DNA of 64,000 nucleotides from Eucommia ulmoides (taxonomy: Eukaryota > Streptophyta > Magnoliopsida > Garryales > Eucommiaceae), in NCBI GenBank assembly GCA_016647705.1, contig CM028335.1:8838818-8902817 (forward strand), given 5' to 3'. The translations under genes were made by a program, and so were the position numbers. Of this stretch, positions 37,231 to 48,105 are shown one piece after another. A model generated the notes under the pieces. The model did no database searches and was not told the origin of the DNA. It was given only the letters and a program-made list of their open reading frames with translations. Positions within the stretch are counted from its first letter, which is position 1. Each line of letters opens with the position of its first letter.

Positions 37231-37365
37231 TATCATTTTGGAGTTTGTGTTTAGTTGAGAATTCTTCATGATTATACTTTATTGAGTTAAAAACCAATCC
37301 TCAAATTTAGGGGGAGCGCGGTTACATTATTGTTTTGAAGAAAACATCAAAGTTAATTGTCATCA

Positions 37366-37381
37366 TAAAAAATGGGGAGAT
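37366..37381 (+). promoter_or_regulatory. Polypurine tract of element 3
   Basis: aaaaaatggggagat directly before the 3' LTR start TGTTGATCC at 37382. This is the usual plus-strand priming site. The same phrase in reverse stands next to the 3' LTRs of elements 1 and 2. Confidence 0.8.
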
Positions 37382-40300
37382 TGTTGATCCTAAAATTTTG
37401 ATGAACAATTAAATGTTGATATTTTTTGTAGAACTAATGTGTTTATTGAGTGTTCCATTTTATAGAGTTCCAGACAATATCGTGAAGAATTTGTAAAGGA
37501 TGTAGAGACAATGCAGAGATGACAACATCATGAAGAAGTTGTGAAGAATGCAGAGATAAATACTAAGAGATCAAAGATTCTGAAGAATCTAGGTGAAAAC
37601 AACTATAATATATTTTTACTCTTAATGTATCCTGATTAAGATCACACACGACACAAAATATTTTTCAAATTTATGTGTGTTTTTAGGATCCTAATTAGTG
37701 AAATTATTTGCTCCTTTGTGTTATTGAAAAAGAAATAAAGAAAATTGATTAAAATTGAATTTAAGAAGTGAATGGAGCTAACCGAGAAAAGAAATCGGTT
37801 AAAGGGGCGAAAACATCGAAGAAAATAATTAAAGAGAAGAGTTCCAGAATGGGCAGTCAACAAGTAGGTCGACATACGGTTAAAAGATAAACTCTCTGTA
37901 TCTCTAGGTCAACTTATAGGTTGACTTATGAAAGATAAGTTAACTCGCTGAATCAACCGGTCGACAGATGGAGATGGGGCGATCGACCGATGGGCTAATA
38001 GATTTTGGCTTGAGAAGCTCTCTGTATCATTCAGTCGACAGATGGGCAACAAATGTTTGGCTTAGGCTACAACCTAAATCGGGCGGTCGACTTATGGTCG
38101 TTAGTCAGTCGACTGATAGGTTAGTTTCAGGTTTTGTGAAATTTCGAGATTTGATCCAAAATTAACCATTAACTAGGTGTTGTTTGGTTACATGATTGAG
38201 AGATTTTAGGGATATGGATATCCTTAAAATATGATACTCTTATTTGAATATCTATATATATTTGGTATATGAAATTATAATATTTTTCAAATCGGTCCTT
38301 TTAATACTTCCTATCTCATTGATTTGGGTTTGAAAATTCTTGAGGGACTAAATTGAATGTTTTGAAAGCTATAATTAAGTTAAATATATCAAAAATGAAA
38401 TATAATTATATATGGGGTCTATAAATACTTTTTAGATACTTATTATTTGAAAACTAATTGTTAGAGGGCTTATTTCAAATCCCTATATATAGATTTGCAG
38501 ATTTCATATTTGAGACATCATATCAAGAATTATTCAGTTTATAAGCTTTTATAAGAGTCATCATTCTAATTTTATTTTAGGAGATAAAATTATGAGATCA
38601 ATTATTGAGTATTTCTTGAGATAAAGCGTTGATTGTGTAAGTGTCACCGAGTTGAGTTGTCTAGCGTTTATGTCTATAATTCTTCGGTATTATTCGGGTG
38701 AGATTTTTTTAAGCTATTAATCTTTATTGCATATCTATCTCTCTATATTTGCTTGGTTGATAAGATATTGATAAAATCGTTTTTGAATTTTAAATCACAT
38801 AATATATTTTAAAACGATTTTTGGTGAAAATTTGATTACATACTTATTTGTCTGATATTCATATTTATCATAATCAGATTTTTATATTTTCTTGATAAAA
38901 GTGTTCCAAGCATATTCTTAATTGAGTTCATTGCTATTATTGCTTGCTTGGTTAATTGATCATTGAGAAATCATTTTTGAACTTTAAAACCATAATAATC
39001 TTTTAAAACGAATTGTGTGATAATTTGATTACGTGCTCAATTTTGTGCTACCTGTATTATTTTTATAATCAAATTTTGGTTACCTCACTTAATTCTATTA
39101 CTAGTAATTATCAGGACATTAATTAAGTTTAAATTGATTTGAGGTAGTCGAAACTCCGAGTGGAAAAAACTTATTAATTTTTTGTATTGGTGAGTAGAAT
39201 GGCGGGTTAAATACTATTGGAATTATTTAATCAAAGGGTAGCTGGTTTTAGTCTCTTTCTATAAAGAGATTGAGACAATAATTCTTTTTTGATAGAATTT
39301 GTTGGCCTAGTAGAATACCCAAGAGGGTGGGTGAATTGGGTAATTAAAAAATATCAGAATAAAATTCAATAAATCAAATAATTAATTTTAAGCCTAAATT
39401 AATTATTATCTTTATAACACAGCGGAATAATATAATCAACTAGGTGTACACACAAATAACAAAAATAACAAAGTAAATATAACAACACATAAAAGATTTA
39501 TACTGGTTCACCAAGCTACTCTTGGCTAATCTAGTCCCCCGAGCTCTACGGAGGTCGCACCCACTAAAACCAAGTTGCCTTTAAAGGTAGGAACCAAACT
39601 CGCACACCGATTTTTTTACAGACTCAGAATCAAGCTTTACAGTATTATTTTCTCAGGTTAAGGAAGAACCTCTACTTTTTACAGGCTAAAGAATAACCTA
39701 ATTATTTTTAACACTAAGGCACAAGAATCAAAATCTCTCAAAGCACTCCAACTATCATTTTTCATAGGTAAGGATGGAACCTTTAAAAATCACTCAAATC
39801 GCAATTCTTATCCAAGAAGAATCACTACCTCAATCTCTTTACAGGAAGAGACTGAAACCTGACTACATTTGATTAAATACCCCCGACAGTATTTAATCCG
39901 TCACAACTCACCAATAAAAAAACTGATAAGAAATAAATCTTACTCGGAGCTTCTACCCCCCCTCCCCCCAAGATAAATAATAACTCAATTAATATCCCAA
40001 CTAGTGATAGAAAAATGTGAGATAGAAAAATATGATTTTAACAAGATATGGGTAGCAAATTGGAGCATGTGATCAGATTTAAGAAATTGTTTGTAAAAAT
40101 ATTTTCTTCAAAAAATTAAAAACAATTTCTAAGATCAATTTCCAAACAATAATCAAATAATGCAATGAAAGAATAATTGGAAAGTTTTCACCCGGAATCC
40201 ATAGAAAGAATGAGTAGAACAATATAACTTCAAATCCGGTAATAGCAATGATCAGTAATTGATTCTCTTAGAAAAGTTCACTCAATTCTTAATAAGATAT

Positions 40301-41973
40301 CTCTTAGAAAAGCTCACTCAACGATATATTCTGATCTCTCTTGATAATGATTGATTTCTCTCTCATTAATGCTATAAGAAATTCGCAGGTCTATTTAAAA
40401 GAGTATGAAATCAGTCTTCTAACAGCTAGTTTATATGTGTTATGACAATTAATAACACTTATAGACCCCTTATATTATAATGACTTCATTTAGGTTCAAT
40501 TTCAATTAAAAATAACTTAAAAATCTCTCAATTAAACCTCTCAAAGTATTTCTCAATCTTAATTAATAAGAATATAATCTATTTCAAGTACTAAATTGAG
40601 AAATATTAATATTTAATGAACCATATTCATAGGATTTAATTAATATGTTAACCATGTCTTAAATATAGAGAATATCCTCGAAATCTCTCTCAAATCCCAA
40701 CCAAAAACAACTATTTTTGGATTTAATCTTGGATAAAACAGTATCCTAAAATAGCTCGTTCGGTCGACTGACTAGTCGACTGGGAGATTCAGGATGTAGC
40801 CCAAGCTATTCAACGGTCGACTTGTAGATTCATAGAATTTAGCACTTCTTCAACGGTCGACCTATCAATCGACTTGTAGATTCAAAGAGTTCAGCACTTC
40901 TTGGCCTGTCGACCTTTCGGTCGAGTTAGAGATACAAGTTCTTTCAACTTCTTTGTCTGGTTGACTCATTAATCAACTGCTATCTTCTGAATCTCTGTTC
41001 TGAACTCGTTTTTAACTTATTATTTTTTATGTTATCGCCCCTTAAACCATTTTCTCTTCTAAATTAGCTCCACTAATATTCTTCTATTCCATTTTAGTCA
41101 TTAAAAATTATCTCTTTTCAAATCACATAAGAGCAAATAATTTCACCTAATCAAAACACACATAAATATTAAAACCTTTTGTGCAATGTGTGTGTTCCTA
41201 ATTGGGATATTAAGAGTTAAGATTCTTTTTCCTAATTTCTTCAAACTCTTAAATCTTCAATATCTTCAAAATCATTGTTTAGCATTAATTTATTTTGTAT
41301 CCTCATCACTGGAACTTAAATCACTAAAACACTCAATTGAAACATTAGTTCCACCAAAATATCAACACTTAATTGTTCATCAAAATCTTAGGATCAACAG
41401 AATTTGTAAGTGATTTTGTAATGGTTCAATCCTTTCCGGGTAAAAGGATATTTGGAGCGTTTGTGAGGTTTTGATTCTTTAACCTAACGGATAAAAAGAA
41501 TTAGGTTATTCTTGAACTTATAAAAAATAGAGGTTATTTCTGAGTCTTGAAAAAGAAAATTGTAAATATTATTCTTGAGTCTGTAAAAAGTAGAGGTTAT
41601 TCTAGAGTCTTAGAAAAAGAAATTGTAAATGTTGATTTTAAGTTTGAAAAAAGAATCATTGTGAGGGTTTGATTCCTACCTTTAAAGGAATCTTAAATTT
41701 AATGGGTGCGACTCCCCATGGGGCTCGAGGGACTGGATTAGCCAAGAGTAGCATGGTGAACCAGTATAAATTTCTGGTGTGCTGCAATATTTATATTGTT
41801 TATATTTTGCTGTTTGGTTTTGCACCTAGTTGATAACACGTATATCCGCTACTATAAAAATAATAATTAATTGTAGGATAAAATTAATTGTTTGAATTTT
41901 TGAAATGCTATTTTCTGATAAATGTTTTTACTACTCAATTCACCCTCCTCTTGGGTAATTCACTTAGCTAACA
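37382..41973 (+). mobile_element. 3' LTR of element 3, interrupted
   Basis: The host parts are 37382-39299 and 41405-41973. It starts TGTTGATCCTAAAATTTT and ends TTCACTTAGCTAACA. The TATA box at 38483-38492 is intact. The nested solo LTR 39300-41399 splits it at gatagaatt|tgtaagtg. Confidence 0.92.
39300..41399 (-). mobile_element. Solo LTR nested in the 3' LTR of element 3
   Basis: A 2.1-kb minus-strand LTR from TGTTGGCCTAGTAG to CTTAGGATCAACA with a perfect target duplication gaatt (39295-39299 and 41400-41404). Its left end is closest to the solo LTR 702-2895 (TGTTGGCCTAGTGG), suggesting a common subfamily. Confidence 0.93.
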
Positions 41974-41978
41974 AAGTG

Positions 41979-44189
41979 GATAATCAACTAATTTCTCATT
42001 CAACAAAACTTTTTAGTAGATATTTGTGTTATTTAGTTTATCAACAAAATAATGGAGGACAATGGAGCTAGGGAGTTAAAACAGTTTATTGCCAATAATG
42101 TAATTTTTTTTTCCATTTTTTTAAAATTTTATCTCTATTGAATAACATTGCAAAAAAATTTATAGTTGAATTTCTTTCACTAATTCGTGTTTGAATTTAT
42201 ACAATAACCCTAGGCTCGTTTAACAGTTTGAAACTTTACCTCATATATTCTTTGAAGTAAAAGACGCTCATTCAAAATTCCATTACCTATAACAAAACAT
42301 TTTATTAACGTCTAACTGTTGACATTGAAAAACTGGCTACAATACACGACTCAATCTTACCTCTGTTAAACAGTGAACATGTGCAAGAACCTAAATATAC
42401 TTTCTATAAGCCAAATACATAATGAATAATGTTATTGCTACAATTAAATTTTACATCTCATTCATCCATACTGTGTACTACTATATTATAAGTTTATATT
42501 AAAGGACTATATATTAGGAAAAGAAATTATTGTTTGTCGGTGGTCATTTTAGGATTATCTAAATCTCATGCATTTGACCATTACAAGACTAAAATGTCGA
42601 TAATAAATATATGACACAACTACATATAAATAAATATATTAAATAAATAGGTTTATTATATAGCTATTCAATTGTGTCAAACTCCAATATTTACTAATCG
42701 ATATTAGTTTCTAAGATTTAAACAATATGTATGTGTATACAATTACATGTGCCCGCGCGTGCACACTCACGTATATATATATGTCTGTGTGTGTGTGAAA
42801 GCTTGATCGGATATAAGTAGTTTTATAATGTAGCAACCTGCATGCTTGTAATATATAGGAATATGTGAAAACATTGACCATTAATTTTCACATATTTTAA
42901 GGACAAATTTGTAATTTTATGTATGCAAATGAATAGTAAAGCAAGCCTGACTTTATATAATATGTATAGATATTGTTGGTGTCTAAAAATGGTTAACACT
43001 TCGAGTTGGTCCGGTCAGAGTACACATGAATTTTCTTGATGAAGTGGTGATGTTGTAGTTTGAGTTCGGAGGTTGTAGGTAGGAGATTGGGTTCTTTGAG
43101 CATTCCAGGATCCACAGTCGATCTTTTTGCAAATCCGAGTTGAAGTCCAGAGGGGCTGAAATCTAGAGAGCAAAGTCCAAAACTGATACCTACACAAGGA
43201 CCCACCGGGTTGTGTCAGATAAAGTCCATTTCCTAACCCATCAGGGTTGTGTCTGGTAAAGTCTCTTTCCTGATGTAGTAGGATGTCTCTGGTTTGAGAG
43301 CTCTTGTCAGACAACTCTGATCAGGTCTTTGCCCTAAGCTTGGCAAGATCATGAGAGGATTGCTGCCAGGATGACCGAGCAGAGGTGGCTCAGGAGCTCA
43401 GCTTAATTCCCGTAGGCATTCTTGTTGATGATGACAAAGCACAGGTAGCTCGTGAGCTCGAGCTCGGCAGATTTGGTTGACTTAGTGCTGATAAGTTTGG
43501 CCAACCTGAAAGGATCTTCACGTTGAGGAGCTCCGAGCACGAGTCTCTCGAAGCTCAGCCATGATCACATGAGTCTACTTTTGACAACTGCAGAGCAGGG
43601 ATAGCTCGACAGGGCACTGGTTAGTGAAATCCAGATGGGGCTCCCTTTGGTGATTGCCTTGCAGTGGTAGCTCGACAGGGCGCAAGTTGGCAAAATCCAG
43701 ATGGGGCTCACCGGGTCCTGAGGTCGAAGCTCGGCCATGTTTAAAATCTAGTGGAATTTTTATTGAAAACTAAAGTTCAACGAAAAGTATTTTTCTACAT
43801 ATATATAAATAAAGTTAGGATAGTTTTGGAGTGGCTTATATATATATATATATATATATTATTTTTAAAATTTTTTTGACATGACTTTGATTTAGGAATT
43901 CTTAGAAATGTGTTTTTTAAAACTAGTCCCAAAAACATCCTTATATTATTTTTTTTCATATAAAATTTAATAATATTTCTTTACAAAACGATTATATTGT
44001 GTTATTAAATTTAGTTTTCTAATTTTAAGTGAGTAGAAATAAACAAAAAAATAAATAAAAAAAATAGGTCAATTTCATAATAAAAACGAGAAAATATGGC
44101 TAAAAAAAATAGGATTTCTCCTATGCATGCAAATTGGTAAGTGGGTGACCCTCTATCTATACCCTCTAGGGCCACTACCCATGGCTTAG
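41979..44189. other. Intergenic; unassigned GC-richer repeat at 42974-43745
   Basis: 41979-42970 is AT-rich without genes; a tg/ta microsatellite lies at 42770-42800. At 42974 the composition changes abruptly. From there to about 43745 the DNA is GC-richer, starts tgttggtgtctaaaaatgg and holds paired phrases: gggttgtgtc twice near 43208 and 43247, and tagctcgacagggc at 43602 and 43668 (66 bp apart). This may be an LTR or element fragment; no protein was recognised. The rest is AT-rich, with a TA run at 43838-43858. Confidence 0.4.
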
Positions 44190-44197
44190 ATTGATAT

Positions 44198-44821
44198 TAG
44201 GGTTGACAAAACAGGTATTTATACGATGACACCACACGAGACCGACACGAAATTATCAGGTCTAGGTTTTGCTTATCAAGTATCGGGTCGTTATCGTGTT
44301 AGACCCGATAACCCGATAAGAAATAGTGCAGGTTATCAGGTTGACCTGATAATCCAATAGGTTACATGATAAGACACGAAAAGAATTTCGTGTATTCAGA
44401 TTACATGATAACCTGAGATCTAATAGGTTACCTGTTAATTTAATAAATTATTTTTACACCCCTAAATTATCAAATATTATAATTTAGTACCTAATATATA
44501 TATTCACATTTCCCTAACCCTACTCATTTAGTCAACTTAACAGGTTAATAGGTCATTAACGTGTAATGGGTAGGTTAGTGGGTAATGGAAACCTATTAGG
44601 TCTTATCGTGTCGTGTTTACCTGATAAGTTTCGTGTCATCGTGTGACACGAAAAATTATCTTGTTGTGTCGTGTTGACACGATAATTTTCGTGTCGTGTT
44701 CGTGTTTGGGTAGTCTGACACGATATGCTTATCGTGTCGTGTTCATATTTAGGTCTGATCATGTTTCGTGTTATCGTGTAATGACCTATTACACGACCTG
44801 TTACCTGTTTTATCAGCCCTA
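44198..44821 (+). mobile_element. hAT-type MITE, copy A
   Basis: Ends TAGGGTTGACAAAACAGG and, reversed, TAGGGCTGATAAAACAGG form terminal inverted repeats. They are flanked by a perfect 8-bp target duplication attgatat (44190-44197 and 44822-44829), the hAT length. The interior is full of cgtgt / acacg and ttatcgtg palindromic phrases and has no coding capacity. Copy B is at 61862-62449, inverted. Confidence 0.9.
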
Positions 44822-44932
44822 ATTGATATATGCATGCAATTTATGGAATGAAATTGATAGGTTTGAATCTGTTCCCTCTCGGGTGACCCTCTACACTCTA
44901 CCCGAACCCGACGGAATCTCCAACCCAATCAC

Positions 44933-46130
44933 TAGGGATGGTCATGGGCTTGGGGGGCCGCCCGGCCCGCCAAGCCCGTCCACTTTTTTTTAGGGCTTAG
45001 GTTTGTATTTTGAGCCCGTGGGCTGGGCTTGGACTTGAAAATAAAGGCCCGATAAATTTTAGGGCCGGGCTTGGGCCTGACTATTTTTTCTTAGGGCCGG
45101 CCCGGCCCGGCCCGATCATTTTATAAAATTTAATATAATTTATATATATATATATAATAATAAAAAAAAAAAAGCTGTCATGCACTCTTCCTTCTCAAGT
45201 CCACTTCACTCCTCCCAAGACTTCACTTCTCGAGACACACACTGTTTTTTTGGTTTTTGGACAAGAGAGAATACACTCTTTCTTGGGTATTTTGGTTTTT
45301 GGACAAGAGAGAACAATCATTCATCACGTCGAGCGAAGCTCTGGCCAGCCTCTCCGGCTCCAAGACCGGCCGCACGCCCAAGGATAAACGCGTCGTCAGG
45401 GACGAAACGATAGAGGATGACCTCTGGTGGGGAAAGTAAGTCTCTCTCTCCTCTCCCTCTCTCTCCGTAATCGCTCTTTCATTTACTTCTCTTCGCCATG
45501 GCAGGGGTTCGCCCAACATTGAGATGGACAAGCATACTTTCATGGTGAACCGGGAAAGAGCCGTCGATTACTTCACTGCCATTCGTCCGGCTTCAACTCT
45601 TCCGTTCATCTTCATCACTACCGCTGTCGTCTGCCTGCAGCCTTGCCTCGCCGCTACCGTCGATTGATGCTTTGCGATCGATCGCTGCTCACTCTTCGGC
45701 CTTCGTTGCTTCCGCTTCTCTTCGCTACCGTCATCGATCGCTGCTTCGCCGTCTTTTGATGCTCATTGTTCACCGTTTGGGCCTCTCTTCGTTGTTTCTC
45801 TTCGCCGTGAGCCTTGCCTCGTCAATTGCCGCTGCGACGGATGTCAGATAATTACATATTGATAAGTTCATATTTCAGATTCATATATCATTGTTTAACA
45901 AGCCCTAGATTTAAACGATTCCTATTTCATATTCCTATCTCATTGTTTATTATTTTGTATTATGTTAGAGGGCCGGGCTTGGACTTGAATATTTTTTATA
46001 GGACCGGGCTTGGGCATAAAAATAGAGCCCGATCATAGGGCCGGGCCGGGCTCGGGCCCAGTAAATTTTTGTAATATCTTAGGTAAAGCCCAGCCCGAAT
46101 CCAGCCCAGCCCGGCCCATGAACATCCCTA
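44933..46130 (+). mobile_element. Non-autonomous hAT element carrying gene fragments (Pack-hAT)
   Basis: Ends TAGGGATGGTCATGGGC and, reversed, TAGGGATGTTCATGGGC; perfect 8-bp target duplication ccaatcac (44925-44932 and 46131-46138). Both subterminal zones are rich in ggcccg / cgggcc / gggcttgg repeats. The interior (45180-45850) is GC-rich foreign DNA, including a two-exon PEP carboxykinase fragment and an unidentified CG-rich piece (45575-45840). No transposase is present. Confidence 0.93.
45323..45571 (+). pseudogene. Captured PEP carboxykinase fragment (two exons, one intron)
   Basis: Exon part 1 (45323-45435) encodes [31 protein letters not shown] and LWWGK. Exon part 2 (from 45505) encodes [20 protein letters not shown] then DY. 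This is the N-terminal domain of plant ATP-dependent PEP carboxykinase, which decarboxylates oxaloacetate to PEP in gluconeogenesis. Between them is a 69-bp intron with gtaagt donor and ccatggcag acceptor in the right phase (the Lys codon is split AA|G). Homology stops after VDY. The substrate and metal-binding domains are absent, so no enzyme activity is expected. Retention of the intron shows capture from genomic DNA, not by reverse transcription. A doubled phrase (ttggtttttggacaagagag at about 45250 and 45290) lies just upstream. Confidence 0.88.
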
Positions 46131-46191
46131 CCAATCACTAGTAATTTACCGGAACTCCCCCAAATCCATGGTATATTATGAAAAGACCCCT

Positions 46192-46357
46192 CTATATATA
46201 ATAAACATTTCCTCTCCGATTCTCATTCTATCGTTCGCTCTCAGAACCCTAAACCCTGAACTCCCCTGACACTCTCATCTACTTCGTATCCCAGATTGCA
46301 ATGGCCAAAGAGCAATCGTTGCTTGCCGACGCAATCTGATCGGATTTTCATCTCGCG
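46192..46357 (+). other. Possible orphan promoter and first exon, unknown gene
   Basis: A TATA-like tatatataataaa at 46193 is followed by a pyrimidine-rich leader and an ATG at 46301 (MAKEQSLLADAI, then stop). A good splice donor cgc|gtaagt lies at 46357. It looks like the 5' end of a housekeeping-type gene, but no downstream exon was found and I do not recognise the peptide. DNA at 46440-46620, rich in acccgaacccg phrases, is probably another repeat. Confidence 0.3.
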
Positions 46358-46760
46358 TAAGTACTTTTGATTGAGTTTTCTTAATCTGTTCAATTTTGCC
46401 TTTGATTTATTGCATTTGATTTTTTCGCCGGTGAGTTTACAGCCCTAGCTGCTTGCCTGAACCCTAAAAAAATCGAAAAAAGAAACCGATACTGACCCGA
46501 ATGCGCCCGAACCCGTTCGAGTGTTCGGTAATCCCGGTCGGGTTCGGGCTGATTTTGACCCAATATTATTTTTCGGTATCGACCCGTGCAGAACCGATAA
46601 CCCGTATGCATGCTTAACCTGAGACATGAGAGTTCCAGCACCTCTCGACCATGAAAGTATATAGATAAAAACATCTTAAACAATTGAAAATGGCAAAAAT
46701 TAGCGAGTGAGAAATTAAGTTTTAATAATGCTTCTGAGTTCTTCTTCTTCTTCTTCCCCC

Positions 46761-46768
46761 TATAAATA
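46761..46768 (+). promoter_or_regulatory. TATA box of the RNase T2 gene
   Basis: tataaata, 46 bases before the ATG at 46814, preceded by a ttcttc microsatellite. The same ttcttcttcttgctccttgc phrase recurs downstream within the signal-peptide codons. Confidence 0.6.
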
Positions 46769-46813
46769 GAGCTTCTTCTTCTTCTTGCTCCTTGCAAAGA
46801 ATACACTCTCAAA

Positions 46814-48105
46814 ATGACTTCCCTGTTCTTCTTCTTCTTGCTCCTTGCATCCTTGCTTCAAGTGGTGTTGTATGCTATGATGTCCCATTATTGTCCAATA
46901 CCTCTGACTCCACCATTGCCACCTATGCTGGCCTACCATTACAACCATTTTCAACTTGTCAAAACATGGATTTCTGCTTTCTGTCATCTGAATCAATGGA
47001 ACGGAAGCCTCACTCTCATTCCTAATTTCACTACGCACGGCATGTGGCCGGCAGATTCTCGCGGCGTAAAATACAAGATTTTTCTAAGTTGGTAAGTGCT
47101 ATTATGATTTTTGCCTCTCTTAAAATCAGTTCAATTCAATTTCTTCTGGGTTAGCAGTTGTCAATTTTTTTCTAATTTGGTAACTGATATTCTCCTGTTC
47201 TTCTTCCTCCTTGCTTTCACGGATGTACTTTTTAAGTAATAGTTTTATGGATGATTTCCAACAATTGATGATCTTATTCATGTTTGAAATTGTTGAAAAA
47301 TCAACACTTGAGGCCCTAAACTGAAAATAAAGATGTAATACAAGGGTAAAAATGTAGTCTTTCAGAATTATTTAAAAAAACTAAGTCAACATAAATCTAT
47401 GATTTACCTTAAAGGTATAATATTCCAGTCATAGAAAAATAAACAAATTATATAAATCTCAAGAGAATAAATTGATAAAAATAATTATTAAAGTATAGAA
47501 TATGAATTCGTGAAATTTGTGGTTGAAATTGTTGAAATCATCACTTGGTGTACTAAAGTAAAAACAAAGGTAAAGTTAAATGGAAAAAAATTTAGTTTTA
47601 TAAATATATCTCTTCAAATATTTTGTAATATTGTTTTCTTCTCTCTCTTGAAATGCACAGCTTTCGCATGAAACTTTGCCTGGCCTTCTTGAAAAAGCTT
47701 GGCCATCGATTCGAGCTAATTTTGAGGGGAAGGATTTCTGGAAACATGAATGGGAAAAACATGGGATTTGTTCGGCTCAGAAGCTGGACTGCGTAACCTA
47801 TTTTCAAATGGTGCTCTACCAAACAAACAAGCGGGATTTGTTGGATATATTGATGAGAGCCCATATTACGCCGCGGAATGACGTGGCTTATCGAAAGGTA
47901 GATATTCGGGCCACCATCCAACGGGTGACCGGGATGGATGTACGTCTCATGTAAATCCTTTGAAACCAGCAACGCGACGCATGTTTTGTTATACGAGATT
48001 TTCTTGTGCGTTGATTTCAATGGAATCAGTGACATATCTTGTCCGGCAGCCGCGACTTCTGGGAGAGGTTGCGGAGGGAAAGCTATCATCTTCCTTCCCT
48101 CCTAG
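46814..48105 (+). pseudogene. RNase T2 family gene, S-RNase-like architecture, damaged
   Basis: RNase T2 enzymes are secreted endoribonucleases cutting RNA via 2',3'-cyclic phosphates; S-RNases are the pistil determinants of gametophytic self-incompatibility. Exon 1 (46814-47091) encodes a hydrophobic signal peptide (LFFFFLLLASLL), the C1-like HFQLVKTW and active site CAS I NFTTHGMWP with catalytic His. A single intron (gtaagt at 47092, gcacag ending 47660) lies between CAS I and CAS II, where S-RNases have theirs. Exon 2 encodes LPGLLEKAWPSI, CAS II FWKHEWEKHGICS with His, Glu, Lys and His intact, and a Cys-rich tail (YEIFLCVDFNGISDISC) ending at TAG 48103. Three defects are visible. The obvious splice junction is out of phase. 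A stop at 47952 precedes the tail, which continues in another frame. The second Cys of the first disulphide is missing (FCHLNQW). An unusual splice site could rescue the first. Total homology is about 240 codons. Confidence 0.85.

Larger units (their letters stand above)
31656..41973 (+). mobile_element. Copia element 3: complete ends, pol deleted (LARD-like)
   Basis: Both LTRs, PBS (34119), PPT (37371) and a perfect 5-bp target duplication aagtg (31651-31655 and 41974-41978) are present. The 5' LTR starts TATTGATCTTAAG, two transitions away from the family start TGTTGATCCTAAG. The 5' LTR is 2461 bp. The 3' LTR is about 2.49 kb once the nested solo LTR is removed. By eye the first 400 bp of the two LTRs agree at roughly nine bases in ten, so the insertion is old. 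The internal region is only about 3.3 kb, with gag remnants and the last codons of pol. It depended on proteins from full elements. Confidence 0.92.

Noticed and set aside
47598-48089. 163-aa minus-strand frame
   Set aside because: Opposite strand of RNase T2 exon 2; the plus strand carries CAS II and the conserved tail.
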